Below are positions 31,153 to 42,943 of a DNA stretch of 64,000 bases, one piece after another (position 1 is the stretch's first letter; each line of letters opens with the position of its first letter). The stretch is from NCBI GenBank assembly GCA_024180945.1, contig JAKSGN010000003.1:2914001-2978000 (forward strand). The letters are read 5' to 3'. The stretch is from Macrophomina tecta (taxonomy: Eukaryota; Ascomycota; Dothideomycetes; Botryosphaeriales; Botryosphaeriaceae). Made by a program: the position numbers and the translations under genes. The notes below the pieces were generated by a model. The model was not told where the DNA came from. It saw only the letters and a list, made by a program, of their open reading frames with translations, and ran no database searches.

Positions 31153-32016
31153 TCACATTGCAGCCTGAGCCGCTTTCATGCCTTTCTTTTGCGCCTTTCT
31201 GGCCGCTCTTTCCGCCTCAATCTGCATGACTCTTGCTATGACCCTCCGCCACCAAGCTCGAATGCGCTGTCGCATAGATTGCTTGCTCCTAACAGATGCA
31301 TCATCTGCCTTGTTTTTCAGGATTGATCGAGGTTGCTCCACCCGAGTATTGTCCGCAGGAGTGGCAAAGACAGGTTTGCAGTTGAGTTCATCCTGATCGG
31401 AGGTGGGCTGCTCAATGATAACTTTAACTGTGGTTGGCCGACGCCTGGGTGGTATGGCCTCGGGTCCGACTTCTGGGCCGGCTTCCAACTCATTGGGCAC
31501 AGGAATGACGTAAGTCGTTGTCGTTGTCCTACGTCTCGGTACTGGCACCGTTGTATCAGAGGTCGCAGAACTGCTGCGTCGAGCTTCGGCTGGAGTATCC
31601 CGGTCCTGAGCCCGTGCAGTGGAGGCTGATGAACTAGATGAGCTGGAATGCTTGGAGGCAGAATTAGATTCTGCAGGCTCGCCTTCGCTGATGACAGGAG
31701 TATCCTGGACAACTACGGTGCCGGTCGGAACTTGATCGACCGCAGTAACAGTCTCGGGCACCTCAGTCGATTCGGGATTTTGAATTGCCTCAGTGACCAC
31801 GTAGACATGAGGCTCTGCAGCGACAGGTTCTGCGGCAGCTGTGTTCCCCGCCCTGGGTTCTGGGGGATCAGCATAAACCGGTGGACCGCAATCGCCGCTG
31901 GAATCGCCGCCGTAGTCAAAGGGATGGAACAGGATCAGAGGCTCCAAATACTCAATGTCTGGAAGCGTGGGAGTGGAATCCGCCCAAGAGCGCTCGGTAT
32001 CGTGTTTGGAGGACAT
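31153..32016 (-). CDS. hypothetical disordered protein with an RSILKNK motif
   Basis: Open frame of 287 residues from the ATG at 32016 (MSSKHDTERSWADS). The frame extends 48 codons further upstream without an ATG, so a 5' exon is possible. The protein is mostly disordered: acidic and Pro-rich segments, a serine run ([13 protein letters not shown]), PRRRTTTTTYVIPVPNE, then a similar IPPRRRPTTVKVIIEQP. Near the C terminus RSILKNKADDASVRSKQSMRQ resembles the SILK docking motif used to bind type-1 protein phosphatase, and the final 45 residues form a basic amphipathic helix (WWRRVIARVMQIEAERAARKAQKK). No known domain is recognised. Function unknown; a phosphatase-binding role is only a motif-based guess. 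Confidence 0.55.
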   Translation of the reverse strand: MSSKHDTERSWADSTPTLPDIEYLEPLILFHPFDYGGDSSGDCGPPVYADPPEPRAGNTAAAEPVAAEPHVYVVTEAIQNPESTEVPETVTAVDQVPTGTVVVQDTPVISEGEPAESNSASKHSSSSSSSASTARAQDRDTPAEARRSSSATSDTTVPVPRRRTTTTTYVIPVPNELEAGPEVGPEAIPPRRRPTTVKVIIEQPTSDQDELNCKPVFATPADNTRVEQPRSILKNKADDASVRSKQSMRQRIRAWWRRVIARVMQIEAERAARKAQKKGMKAAQAAM

Positions 32017-33287
32017 CGGATGAGCGCTCAAAGGAGATAACTGGGAGACTGATGACGATTGCCGAACACGACCTCCTTGGAGACTCTGGACCAGGATCGC
32101 TCCTGAGGAGGTGGGAACCACGGTGGAATGGATACCTCTTCGCTTGGTTAGCTTGGCCACGGCAGAGCGAGTCTCGACATACTGCCGCCCATGCCGTACC
32201 TAGTACTGAAGATGAATAAGCTCCTTGGGGCAGTGTATTGACGACAAGCTGGGGGATATAATAGCCACGGAATGAACGTTTATCGCAGACGAATGATGAA
32301 AGACTAGGAGAGGAGAGGTTGAATGTCTTCTAAGGATAGAAAGCCCGCGTTTTAGGAAGTATGCTGTTACCGCTGTACGGTACCTACCCGAGAAGTACAC
32401 AGCTGCAACTTCTGGATGGCAGCCAGACCACCATGTACTGCACCTTCCTCCATCAACGGCCAACCATCTCATCTCGACGCGATGCGAGGCAACTTCACGG
32501 CACTGAATTTCGGCTGCCATGCCGTCTTGAGTAAGATAAAATTGGAGCATGTCGCATTGGATATGGGTTGCCGTCCGTGAGTTAGAATGGGAAGGGCCTT
32601 ATTCGACGCAAGCGCGTCATTTCGCACTGCATGGCGGCCTTTGCTGCAAGTAAATGTCCGTATACACTGGTCTGCCTCATTCATTGCAACAAACATGAAT
32701 CGCAGTACCGATACGCAAGAGCGCAATGCCACTTTGGATCCAGCGAACAGCGCTCAACGACTAGGGAGGCGTGGGTTTCATCGCTCGCGGCGGGAGCATT
32801 GCATCAACCGGGAAAGAAGAAGAATCGGAGTGAAGAGTCACGGCAACAAAGTGGGGGGAAAGACAAAAAGAGAGGACGAGACAGCGCTAGAATGGTCGGC
32901 GTTCATTCCTGGCGCCCGTCTTTCCGGCGTCGGAAAGGCGGGGCGCGCCAGAGACTGAGGCCCGAGATGCAGGTGCCCGCATCCCCGGCGCATTTCACTT
33001 TCACTTCCACTCGCCTCCACGCCCACCCGCCTGCTTTTCTGGAGTCCCGCCCTCACCCCTCGCCTCCTCCACTCCTGCTTGGTGCAACTGTGACCGCGCC
33101 GCTGCCCGGCTCCTCGAGTAACCGCCCAACACTAGCTCTACTACCACCCCGCCGCTTTCGCCCCGCCATCCGACTAACCAGCTTAGCTCAGCTGAGCGCA
33201 TCGCACAATCCGCCCTCGCCACCTCTTCCCCCCGCAGCGCAAGCATTCTCTTGCATCCGAGACATCCACCGCTAGCATCCTTCCAGA
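32017..33287. other. divergent promoter region
   Basis: Between the disordered-protein gene (minus) and the E2 gene (plus). A possible 5' exon of the former may lie between 32017 and about 32200. Otherwise nothing recognised. Confidence 0.45.
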
Positions 33288-33998
33288 ATGGCCTCGACCT
33301 CTGCCGCCGCCGGTCTCTTGGGACGCCAGCTGAAGCATATGCAGACGGATAAGGATATTCCGGGCATCAGCGTCGGCCTTGTCGACAACAATGTCTTCGA
33401 GTGGGAAGTCATGCTCATGATCAACGATGACTGCAAATTTTACGGAGGTATGCGGCGCAGCTGCTCACTGCGATAGTGCCTCATCACCCTCTTGGATTGT
33501 AGCGCATTGCTGATCGGATCACAGGCGGTTTCTTCAGAGCACGTCTGTCTTTCCCGCCAGAGTATCCTCTACTCCCTCCTAAGATGAAGTTTGAGACACC
33601 CATTTTCCACCCTAATAGTAAGTCGCCCCTGCAAAAGCCGGCTTGCTCGCATGGTGCGCCGTGCTTTCACAATAATGTTCCACATGAGGATGCGATGAGG
33701 CTTCCGGGTTTCCATTACTGATTGCTGATATTCTGTAGTTTACACCAACGGCGAAGTCTGTATCTCCATCCTCCACCCTCCAGGTGATGACAAGTACGGC
33801 TACGAGTCTGCCGCCGAGCGTTGGTCGCCCGTCCAGACACCCGAGACTATCCTTCTCTCCGTTATCTCCATGCTCTCATCACCAAATGACGAAAGCCCCG
33901 CCAATGTTGAGGCTGGCCGACTGTGGCGTGACGACCCGAAAGAATTCAAGAAGAGGGTCAGGAAGTGTGTGCGAGACAGCTTGGAGGAAGGCATGTAA
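33288..33998 (+). CDS. ubiquitin-conjugating enzyme E2, UBE2G1/Ubc15 type
   Basis: Exons 33288-33447, 33525-33617 and 33739-33998 join in frame to 170 residues, the same size as UBE2G1. The UBC fold is clear: [40 protein letters not shown], and the active-site segment [26 protein letters not shown] with catalytic Cys near residue 92. The insert of about 13 residues after the cysteine ([14 protein letters not shown]) is the acidic loop that marks the UBC7/UBE2G class. [16 protein letters not shown] is the usual helix-2 region. Enzymes of this class build Lys48 chains, often in ER-associated degradation with membrane E3 ligases. No C-terminal anchor is present. The UBE2G1 and UBE2G2 subgroups were not separated by alignment, so no gene symbol is given. 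Confidence 0.93.
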
Positions 33999-35226
33999 GA
34001 GGACGATATATCGTTTCGTAGAAAACATGGCGATTTCAGCATTTGGCCTTCAGGATCAGCTTCGTACAAGCGTACATTTATAGGGGTAAGGGCTGGTTGG
34101 ATGGCGCAAGAGCTGCATGCATAGTGGGGCGTTCAAAGGTCTGTTTTATCTCGTCTTAACTCCTTATTTGGATTCAGTATAACCACCGGGATGCTTGAAA
34201 TGCCAACAGCTCAGAGTAACAGATGCATGTTGTTCAATAACCCGCTTCGAGGGACGTTGAGCACCGCTAGGTGGACGCCAATCACCTTCTTCTCCGTAGT
34301 CTTTACTCTTTCTCCGTGTTCTACTTCTCTTCAGTTAATCGGCACGGTCTGTCTGAAGACAATCGTTACAGCGATGTCATCCGTAAAATTTGCATTGATT
34401 TTATCATATCCACTGAGACACTACCGCCATTGCCTTGTGATGAAGGCTGGCTGATGAGGCCCGAGCGTGCAGCATAGTTGAGGCTGTTCGGTCTGAGCCG
34501 ATCAAGCTCAGAGTAGCTGGTTAAAGCATGTCCAGAACGCAAGAAGAAAGAGGCAAAGCCATATAGTCGATAGTCAAGGTGAATCCTTGGTAGTATTCGT
34601 TTTACAAATATTACCCTGCAAAAACCTCTGCATCAGACGTAACTTCTCCACCGGTTTCAGAGGTCTGAAAACCTCACAGTACTGATAGAAAAATAGAATA
34701 TAGATCAATCATGCCGACGTACAGCATAATAGCCAGGCAACGGGATTTTCGAGGCCGCAGATCTCAAAAGGGAAAACGGAATGACGTCAGACCAGCCATT
34801 TTCGGTAAGTTGAGTGGGCGGAGTGTCGAAGCTCTAAAATGTCGGAGCGACCATGGCGAATGGAATTTGTTCACTCGCAAAGGCGCGGATTCATGTGGGA
34901 GAAAAAGCGAGCCTGGTTGAGGGGCCAAAGAGGAGTCGGGGAGCATGCGGGCGGTGAGGGTTTGCGTGCGCTGATTGGACAGCAGCGCGTCACGGGAAGG
35001 CCTGAGTAAGATAACCGCGTTTTGACCCTAGTCGCGAACACTGCAATCCTCTGTTCACCTCCGCCGACGCACCCTCTCCTTCTGCGAAACCACAAACTCT
35101 GCGCGCCCGACGCGTCGATCCCAACCACCATCCACCCATCTCCCGGGTCTTGCATAACAGAGCGCATTCGACGCGTGCGCCTCTGCAAACATTTAAATTC
35201 ATAGTCCGCGTGCCCAAACGGGCAAT
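33999..35226. other. intergenic, ISWI promoter
   Basis: Spacer between the E2 and ISWI genes. No gene or RNA recognised. Confidence 0.5.
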
Positions 35227-38200
35227 ATGGCGCCCTCGCGCAGTCGCATTTCTGAGGCCGCCTCGGCCACCGACGTCTCCATGGTCGATGCCCCCGACGC
35301 GACCGACGACTACACCCCCGACCCCCAAGATACCCCCGACTACACGGTACGCGTTTTTTGCTTTAGCTGCGACGCGCTGGACACTGATGCCGCATTAGGA
35401 CTCCGACTCCAACCTGAACACCGCCACTCCCAGCGAAGCCGGTGATGCGGTCCCTGCAGACGGTCGCAGGCGCCGCTCCGAAGCTTTGCAGCTCCGCAAG
35501 AGTGTGCTGGGCAGGAAGCATGATCGTCTAGGTGAATCTAAGGTACGTCATTCTTTCCATCTCTCTTCCGACATTACATCGTCCACGAAGCCCGAGATCT
35601 GACATTGGCATAGGAAGATGATTCCATTCGCCGCTTCCGCTACCTTCTTGGTCTCACGGACCTGTTCCGCCACTTCATCGACTCCAACCCGAATCCCCGC
35701 ATCAAGGAGATCATGGCCGAGATCGACCGTCAGAACGAGGAGGAGGCTCAAAAAGCAGCAAAGGGACACGCACGCAAAGGTGGCGCTGGCGGCGATCGTC
35801 GCAGGAGAACGGAGAAAGAGGAAGACGCCGAGCTGCTGCGCGAGGAGAAGCACGGCGGTGCTGGCGACCTGACCATTTTCCGCGAGTCGCCTCCCTTCAT
35901 CCAGGGCGTGATGAGGGATTACCAGATCGCCGGTCTCAATTGGCTGATATCCCTACATGAGAATGGTATCTCTGGTATCCTGGCCGATGAGATGGGTCTG
36001 GGTAAGACGCTGCAGACCATTTCGTTCATTGGGTATCTCCGCTTCGTCCGTGGTATTACCGGACCCCACCTCGTCGCCGTCCCCAAGTCCACACTCGATA
36101 ACTGGAAACGTGAATTTGCGAAGTGGATCCCCGAGATCAACGTCCTCGTCCTGCAGGGTGCGAAGGATGAGCGCCAGCAACTCATCAACGAGCGCCTCGT
36201 TGACGAGGGCTTCGACGTGTGCATTACCAGTTACGAGATGATTTTGAGGGAGAAATCGCATCTAAAGAAGTTTGCATGGGAGTACATCATCATCGATGAG
36301 GCTCATCGTATCAAGAACGAGGAGTCTTCTCTCGCTCAGATCATCCGTGTTTTCAACTCCCGCAATCGGTTGCTGATTACTGGGACCCCACTCCAAAACA
36401 ACCTCCACGAACTCTGGGCGCTTCTTAATTTCTTGCTTCCGGACGTCTTCGGTGACTCAGAGGCTTTTGATCAATGGTTTTCTGGCCAGCAGGAGGATCA
36501 GGATACTGTTGTCCAGCAACTCCACAAAGTCCTTCGGCCCTTCTTGCTGCGTCGTGTTAAGAGCGACGTGGAAAAGAGCTTGCTACCCAAGAAGGAAGTC
36601 AACCTGTACATTGGCATGTCGGAGATGCAAGTCCAGTGGTACAAGAAAATTCTGGAGAAGGATATCGATGCCGTCAATGGTGCTGGTGGTAAAAAGGAGT
36701 CAAAGACACGTTTGTTGAACATTGTCATGCAGCTTCGGAAGTGCTGTAACCACCCGTATTTGTTTGATGGAGCCGAGCCAGGACCTCCCTACACTACGGA
36801 TGAGCATTTAGTCAACAACGCGGCTAAGATGGTCATGCTTGACAAGCTCTTAAAGCGCCTGCAAGCGCAAGGCAGCCGTGTCCTCATTTTCTCACAGATG
36901 AGTCGTCTATTGGACATACTCGAGGATTACTCTGTCATGAGAGGATATCAGTATTGCCGTATCGATGGCTCTACCGCTCACGAGGATCGTATCGCTGCCA
37001 TTGACGAGTACAACAAGCCCGACTCGGAGAAGTTCTTGTTCTTGCTGACGACTCGTGCTGGTGGTCTTGGTATCAACCTCACTACAGCAGATATCGTCAT
37101 CCTTTTCGACAGCGATTGGAACCCTCAGGCCGATCTCCAGGCTATGGACCGTGCCCACCGTATTGGCCAGACCAAGCAGGTTGTGGTATTTAGATTCGTC
37201 ACGGAGAACGCCATTGAGGAGAAGGTTCTTGAACGCGCGGCGCAAAAGCTTCGATTGGATCAGCTCGTTATTCAACAAGGCCGTGCGCAGCAGCCTGCTA
37301 AAGCTGCCCAGTCCAAGGAAGAGCTGCTGAACATGATTCAGCACGGTGCCGAAAAGGTGTTCCAGTCTAACGGCGCCACAGGTCCTTTTGGTGAAGGCTC
37401 CACTGACGATGATATTGAAGCTGTGCTTAAGCGCGGTGAGGAGCGTACCGCGGAGCTCAACGCAAAGTACGAAAAGTTGGGCATCGATGACTTGCAGAAC
37501 TTCACCACGGATTCTGCATACGAGTGGAACGGCGAGAACTTTGTCAACAAGCGGAAGGAGATTGGTATCAACTGGATCAACCCATCCAAACGCGAGAGAA
37601 AAGAGCAGTCTTACTCGATGGACAAGTACTACCGCCAGGCGCTGATGACTGGAGGCCGCACGGCAGACACAAAGCCCAAGATTCCCAGAGCACCCAAACA
37701 AATTCAGATCCACGACTACCAATTCTTCAACATGCGTCTTCAGGAGCTGCAAGACAAGGAGACGGCGTGGTACCGCAAGGAAAACAACATCAAGGCGCCG
37801 CTGCCGGAGGGTGACGATGCAGAGATGGAGGCTCGTGTGGCAGAGCAGGAGCTGGATCAGAAGGAAATTGACAACGCTGAGCCGTTGACTGAAGCCGAGA
37901 AGGAAGAAAAGGAGCGTCTCGCAGCGGAAGGTTTTGCCGACTGGAACAGGCGTGATTTCCAGCAGTTCATCAACGGATCTGCCAAGTACGGCCGCAAGAA
38001 CTACAAGATGATTGAGGACGAGGTTGATGGCAAGACTGCGGAAGAGATTGAGGAGTACGCCAAGGTCTTCTGGAAAAAGTACAAGGATATTGCCAATTGG
38101 GAAAAGTACATCACGTCGATCGAAGAGGGCGAGGAGAGGCTCAAGAAGATCGAGCGTCAACGCCAGCTTCTTCGCAAGAAGTTGAGCATGTACCGCGCAC

Positions 38201-38792
38201 CTCTCCAGCAGCTGAAGCTCAACTACTCGGTTTCTACTACGAACAAGAAGGTCTACACGGAAGAGGAAGATAGGTTCTTGCTGGTCATGCTCGACAAGTA
38301 TGGCGTCGACTCGGAGAACATTTATGAGCGTATCCGCGACGAGATCCGCGAGTCCCCACTCTTCCGCTTCGACTGGTTCTTCCTCAGTCGTACTCCTGTT
38401 GAGATCAGCCGTCGTTGCAACACGCTCCTCACGACTGTCGTCAGGGAATTTGATGGCGATGGTGCGAAGGCTGTGAATGGCACTGGAAAGGGTGGGAAGA
38501 GAGGAGCTGAGGAGGATGACGAGGAGGAAAGCGACGAGGAGACTCCGGCGAAGAAGAAGGCAAAAAACGGTGTCAAGGTGAGTCACTTCTCCAAATTCTA
38601 AAGCCGTCTGCGCAAAGCCTTGGCGCAATGCTTCTCGAATCGTGGCTAACTTCTTTGCAGAACAAGGCACTTGACAATGTCCGCGGCGGCAGTAAGTCGG
38701 CTTCTGCCTCGGTTTCGCGTGCGAGCAGTGTGGTGTCCAATGGATCAGCTACGGGATCCAAGGGCGCCAAGGGCAAGGGCAAGAAGAAATGA
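35227..38792 (+). CDS. ISWI-type chromatin-remodelling ATPase
   Basis: Exons 35227-35346, 35399-35542, 35614-38577 and 38661-38792 join in frame to 1119 residues. After an acidic N tail comes the SNF2 ATPase: Walker [12 protein letters not shown] (near residue 215), DEAH in [14 protein letters not shown] (near 315), [14 protein letters not shown], and the second lobe with [27 protein letters not shown] and DRAHRIGQ. The C-terminal part holds the HAND, SANT ([18 protein letters not shown]) and SLIDE ([18 protein letters not shown]) domains that bind linker DNA and space nucleosomes. This domain order is specific to ISWI (ISW1/ISW2). A lysine-rich tail follows. The start is at the first ATG of the frame, in a good context. 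Which of the two yeast paralogues it matches cannot be told; filamentous fungi often have one. Confidence 0.95.
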
Positions 38793-39714
38793 GTATCTTT
38801 CAGGTCTCCTTTCTTTCTTACCTACCATTCATGACCCCGGGACTTGGTGTAGGCGTTACGGTGTAAAAGGGAAAACAAGCGCTCTTCTGTCACGACGGAT
38901 GGTCAAGCAGCTTGATTGGCTTTCTCATGATGACAACACTCTGGGCGGTTTATCACTGGAGATTCATATCGTAGAATTGCGGCCTTGCTCTCTCTGTACG
39001 TTATAGAAAAGAAGTGTTGATTGTTCGTGTGCATTATGTCTTATTCTTCTGGGCAGGCGTGGCTGCGGCTTTGCATTATGGCATGCAAGCGTTGATGTAT
39101 ATTTCTTCGTGCCTGTCAAGAAGCGCACTTGACAGTGGGTACTGTGCAGTCTTGCTACGCATCTCAATGGGGAGGATGACCTACGGTTGAGGCCACGAAG
39201 GCCGAACTGCTAAACGGGCTGAAATATAGAAACAGTTATTGTAAAATAGAGGTCTTGGATGTAGTGTCCCTGCGAGTCGGCTTGGAAATATACGTTGCGC
39301 TGGAAAGTAGTTGGGGGCGGAGGCAAAACATAAGAATGACTGCAGGAGTCGTCTCTGGCTGGGTTCCGTGATGCACGATGACGCTCCTCGGCGGGCCGAA
39401 CACGTTGGAAAGTCACGGACTCGCCGGACCTCTCGACCACGGTTTCCTCACCGCGCTCTCCAAACAGAACCTCAAAACTCTTGTTCCGACAAGCCATCGT
39501 CCTCCGTGCCTCCGTCCTGCCCGTATTCAGGACCCCGCCTCCCTAGACCTCTGCGCGAGTCCGCCCATCCACCGTCGCCGCCACCCGCAACCCCGCCAAC
39601 GTCCGCCAGCACAACACAACTCGCACACACAAAACACCCCAAGCCCCCGCGCTACCAACGCACCAACACCTACCCGTACACGCGCAAACGCAAAAACATA
39701 CAAGAAAAAAAAAA
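38793..39714. other. intergenic, GET3 promoter
   Basis: Spacer with a CA-rich leader just before GET3 and an A-run of about ten bases ending at its ATG. No gene seen. Confidence 0.5.
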
Positions 39715-40902
39715 ATGGCTTCCGCAGCCGTCGTCTCGGCCGACGATGCGATGGAGCCGACGCTCCAATCGATCCTGGACCAGAAGACACTGCGGTGGAT
39801 CTTTGTGGGCGGGAAGGGCGGCGTGGGCAAGACGACGACCTCGTGCTCGCTGGCGATCCAGCTGGCCAAGCACCGCAAGTCGGTGCTGCTCATCTCAACC
39901 GACCCGGCGCACAACCTCAGCGACGCCTTCAACCAGAAGTTCGGCAAGGACGCGCGCCTCGTGAATGGGTTCGATAACCTCAGCGCCATGGAGATCGATC
40001 CGAATGGCAGCATTCAGGACCTATTGGCGGCGGGCGGAGAGGGCGCGGAGGAGGCGATGCAGGGGCTCGGTGGCATGGGGAATATGATGCAGGATTTGGC
40101 GTTTAGTGTGAGTGGTGTTTCCCACGCAAGAGCGGCTGTGCAGGTGGAGGGGGAAGAACCCTTTGGGCTGACAAGCTGCCGTGTGCTAGATTCCCGGCGT
40201 CGACGAGGCCATGTCGTTCGCGGAGGTGCTCAAGCAGGTCAAGAGCCTGTCGTACGAGGTCATCATCTTCGACACGGCGCCCACGGGCCACACGCTGCGC
40301 TTCCTGCAGTTCCCGACGGTCATGGAGAAGGCGCTGGCCAAGCTCAGCCAGCTGTCGTCGCAGTTCGGCCCCATGCTGAACAGCGTGCTGGGCGCCCGTG
40401 GCGGCTTGCCCGGCGGCCAGAACCTCGACGATATGCTGGCTAAGATGGAAAGCCTGCGCGAGACCATCTCTGAAGTCAACACGCAGTTCAAGAACGCGGA
40501 TATGACGACGTTCGTGTGCGTGTGCATACCGGAGTTTTTGAGCTTGTACGAGACGGAGCGCATGATTCAGGAGCTGACGAGCTATGAGATTGATACGCAT
40601 ACGATTGTGGTCAATCAGCTGTTGTTCCCGAAGAAGGACAACCCGTGCGAGCAGTGTAATGCCAGGAGAAAGATGCAGAAGAAGTACCTTGATCAGATTG
40701 AGGAGCTGTATGAGGAGTTCAACGTGGTCAAGATGCCGCTGCTGGTTGAGGAAGTCAGAGGGAAAGAGAAGTTGGAGAAGTAAGCCTTTTTTTTTTTTTT
40801 TATTGGCGCTCGATTCCTCGCAGCGGGATGGCTCTTGCTAACTATCGGGCTTTTTACAGGTTCAGCGAAATGCTGGTCAAGCCGTACGTGCCCCCGGAGT
40901 AA
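39715..40902 (+). CDS. GET3: GET3 ATPase of tail-anchored protein insertion
   Basis: Exons 39715-40107, 40190-40779 and 40860-40902 join in frame to 341 residues. The deviant Walker A ([10 protein letters not shown], residues 32-41) has the signature second lysine. Switch 1 is [12 protein letters not shown] and switch 2 is [13 protein letters not shown]. The zinc CxxC motif is NPCEQC near residues 284-287, holding the homodimer together. The methionine-rich helices for the tail-anchor groove are in the [15 protein letters not shown] region. GET3 binds C-terminal membrane anchors in the cytosol and hands them to the GET1/GET2 receptor at the ER. All motifs are intact. The third exon encodes only [13 protein letters not shown], the usual C-terminal end. 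The second intron contains a T-run after its donor. Confidence 0.96.
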
Positions 40903-42943
40903 ATTGAGGGCGCCGTTGCGGCGGAAACCCAGGCGAATGCACACATACACGTCTGGATGACATTCGGAAAAGAAGTGTTGCTATGGTTGGAAAACGCAGG
41001 AACCACAATTGAGCACAGCTAGAGTCACGCGCTCATCACGCGCCAGGTCGAGGAAATTAGTAATCGGGCCCAGCATGGACAAGAGAGCGATATGCGGACT
41101 GTATTTCTTTCTTCTGCACAAGACAAGCACAAGAGTCCACATGGTTGACTGCCAACAAGGAGATGATATCAGCGTATAGAAGCAACAAGAATCATTACTC
41201 GCGGTACGAAATGTGGTGTTCGTGGTGCAAGGTGACCAGACATGGCAAGTTGCGAGAGTCAATAGTCACGATATGTTGACCTTCCATTTCAGGCATGCAA
41301 CTCCGCGTTGCGGGACGGCTTATTCCTGAGCATGGACGTGCGTTTTCTCAACAGACGGGGCCAGAGGGTAAAAGCTGGGGAAGACGGCACTCGGCTCGCC
41401 TCTTCGTAACCGGCTTTTTCTTTTGGAAAGCTCCCAGAAAAGCAACAGACAGATCAGGCTGCGACATGCGAAAGCAACAGGGGTCCTCTCAGACTATTGA
41501 CGCATCTTCTGGCCGAACACCCACGCGACGTGCCTGAGGATGGTTCCGTGCTAGTAAATCCCAACCGCGCTGGGAAATTCCGAGCGTACATCGCCAGATT
41601 GCGCCCAACAACTTGAAGGGCGAGGCGTTTTGCCCTTTTTTTGACGAAGCGCTGGGTTCACCATCAGCCTTGGGCAGGCGGCTCAATTGCAGGCATCACA
41701 GCATCCCTGTTCGTCTCTGAGCAGATCCCGCGCGATAGCCGAGCCAGAGCCCAATTGGACGGGGCTCTGAGACTCCGACGACCCGGCCGCTCTCTTGCCA
41801 CAGAGCGATGGCGGCTGTACTGGCGACTGGGATGGCGGAGGTACTTCCTCGCCTGCACAGCCTTTGCTTTCTTAAGACTGACGGGATTTCGCCACAGGGG
41901 AACGAAAGTCGGGTTCGCCGAAGGTTGCTGTTATGGAGGCATTGTAGAGCCGCCGTTGCACTCTCCACGTCCCCACGACTCAGACGCTGCCACGAATGCC
42001 GCCGACCGAAGCGCCGTGGGCGCGTCGCGGGAAGCGATCTCCGCCCTTCAACAGCCGTATCCGACTTTGCCCTTGTTCCTTTCCCGCTGCAAGCGTGGGC
42101 GCGTAGGCAGTCGCTCCCTTCGTGTCTGCAGGTACGCCAAGGCACGAGACTCACAGCCTCCTCCGCTCATGCATGGTGCGGCTGACCGGGAGCTAGAGCA
42201 CGCCTTAATTCCATCCCAAAATCCCATTTGGCTTTCTGCAGGGCCTGTCAGAGCGATGAAGCTCGCTTCGGCGCGCTGAGTGGTGGAGCGCCGTCGAATC
42301 AGCGCGGCGCAGGCCGGGAACAGCTCACCAGCCCGTCCTTCGAATCACTGCCGCTTTCGGTCCCTTTCCCCTCAATCCGGAGCTTTGAAGCGCGAGGAGG
42401 CTGGCCGGGCCAAGCAAACGAGCAAGCAAATCCGCCAGGGCCAGCACTGACCAGAAGGGTGTCCTGCACCCATGGAGTCCTCGTGGCCGGCCGACGTTGC
42501 CCCAATGTGTGCGCAGCCTCTGCACCGCCCGTGCGGGAGCTGCCATATGTACGCGGATGCCCGCCTTGGCCCTGCCTTTTGGCTTTGCTGCTTCCTCTTC
42601 GCTGCCGATGAAGCTTGAGAGAGTTCGCTGCGAGGTATAAAGAGCTTTGGAGCGTCCACGTGGTCGCGGTCGACTTTCCTCTCGCGGTCACCCAGCCTGA
42701 GTTGAGCCTCCCGGTTTCGCTGCGACCCGTGCGTCGAAACAAACCGTTGTTATAACGGCTGGTTCCTGCGGCTGCTGCCGCACTTTATCTGAGCCTCTTG
42801 TCTCCGTTTCTTCCCTCTTTTCCTTCGCGGCGCTGTCCGGTCGTTGGTCATCAACTGCTGTGGTCCTGGCATTGGGCTTGACCTGTGGATAATTTATCAC
42901 CTTCCCTCCCTTGTCTTTTCCCCTCAAAGCGCCTCTTTCTACC
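40903..42943. other. long GC-rich intergenic region
   Basis: Two kilobases without a convincing gene. Frames of 212 (41641-42279) and 152 codons overlap on opposite strands with Arg/Ser/Pro-rich content typical of chance frames in GC-rich DNA. The lipase TATA box lies at 42636. Confidence 0.5.
42636..42641 (+). promoter_or_regulatory. TATA box, probably of the lipase gene
   Basis: TATAAA 308 bases before the lipase ATG, followed by a pyrimidine-rich leader near 42785-42940. Confidence 0.45.

Noticed and set aside
41641..42279. 212-codon open frame in the GET3-lipase spacer
   Set aside because: Overlapped by frames on the other strand, no domain or family pattern, GC-rich chance frame.
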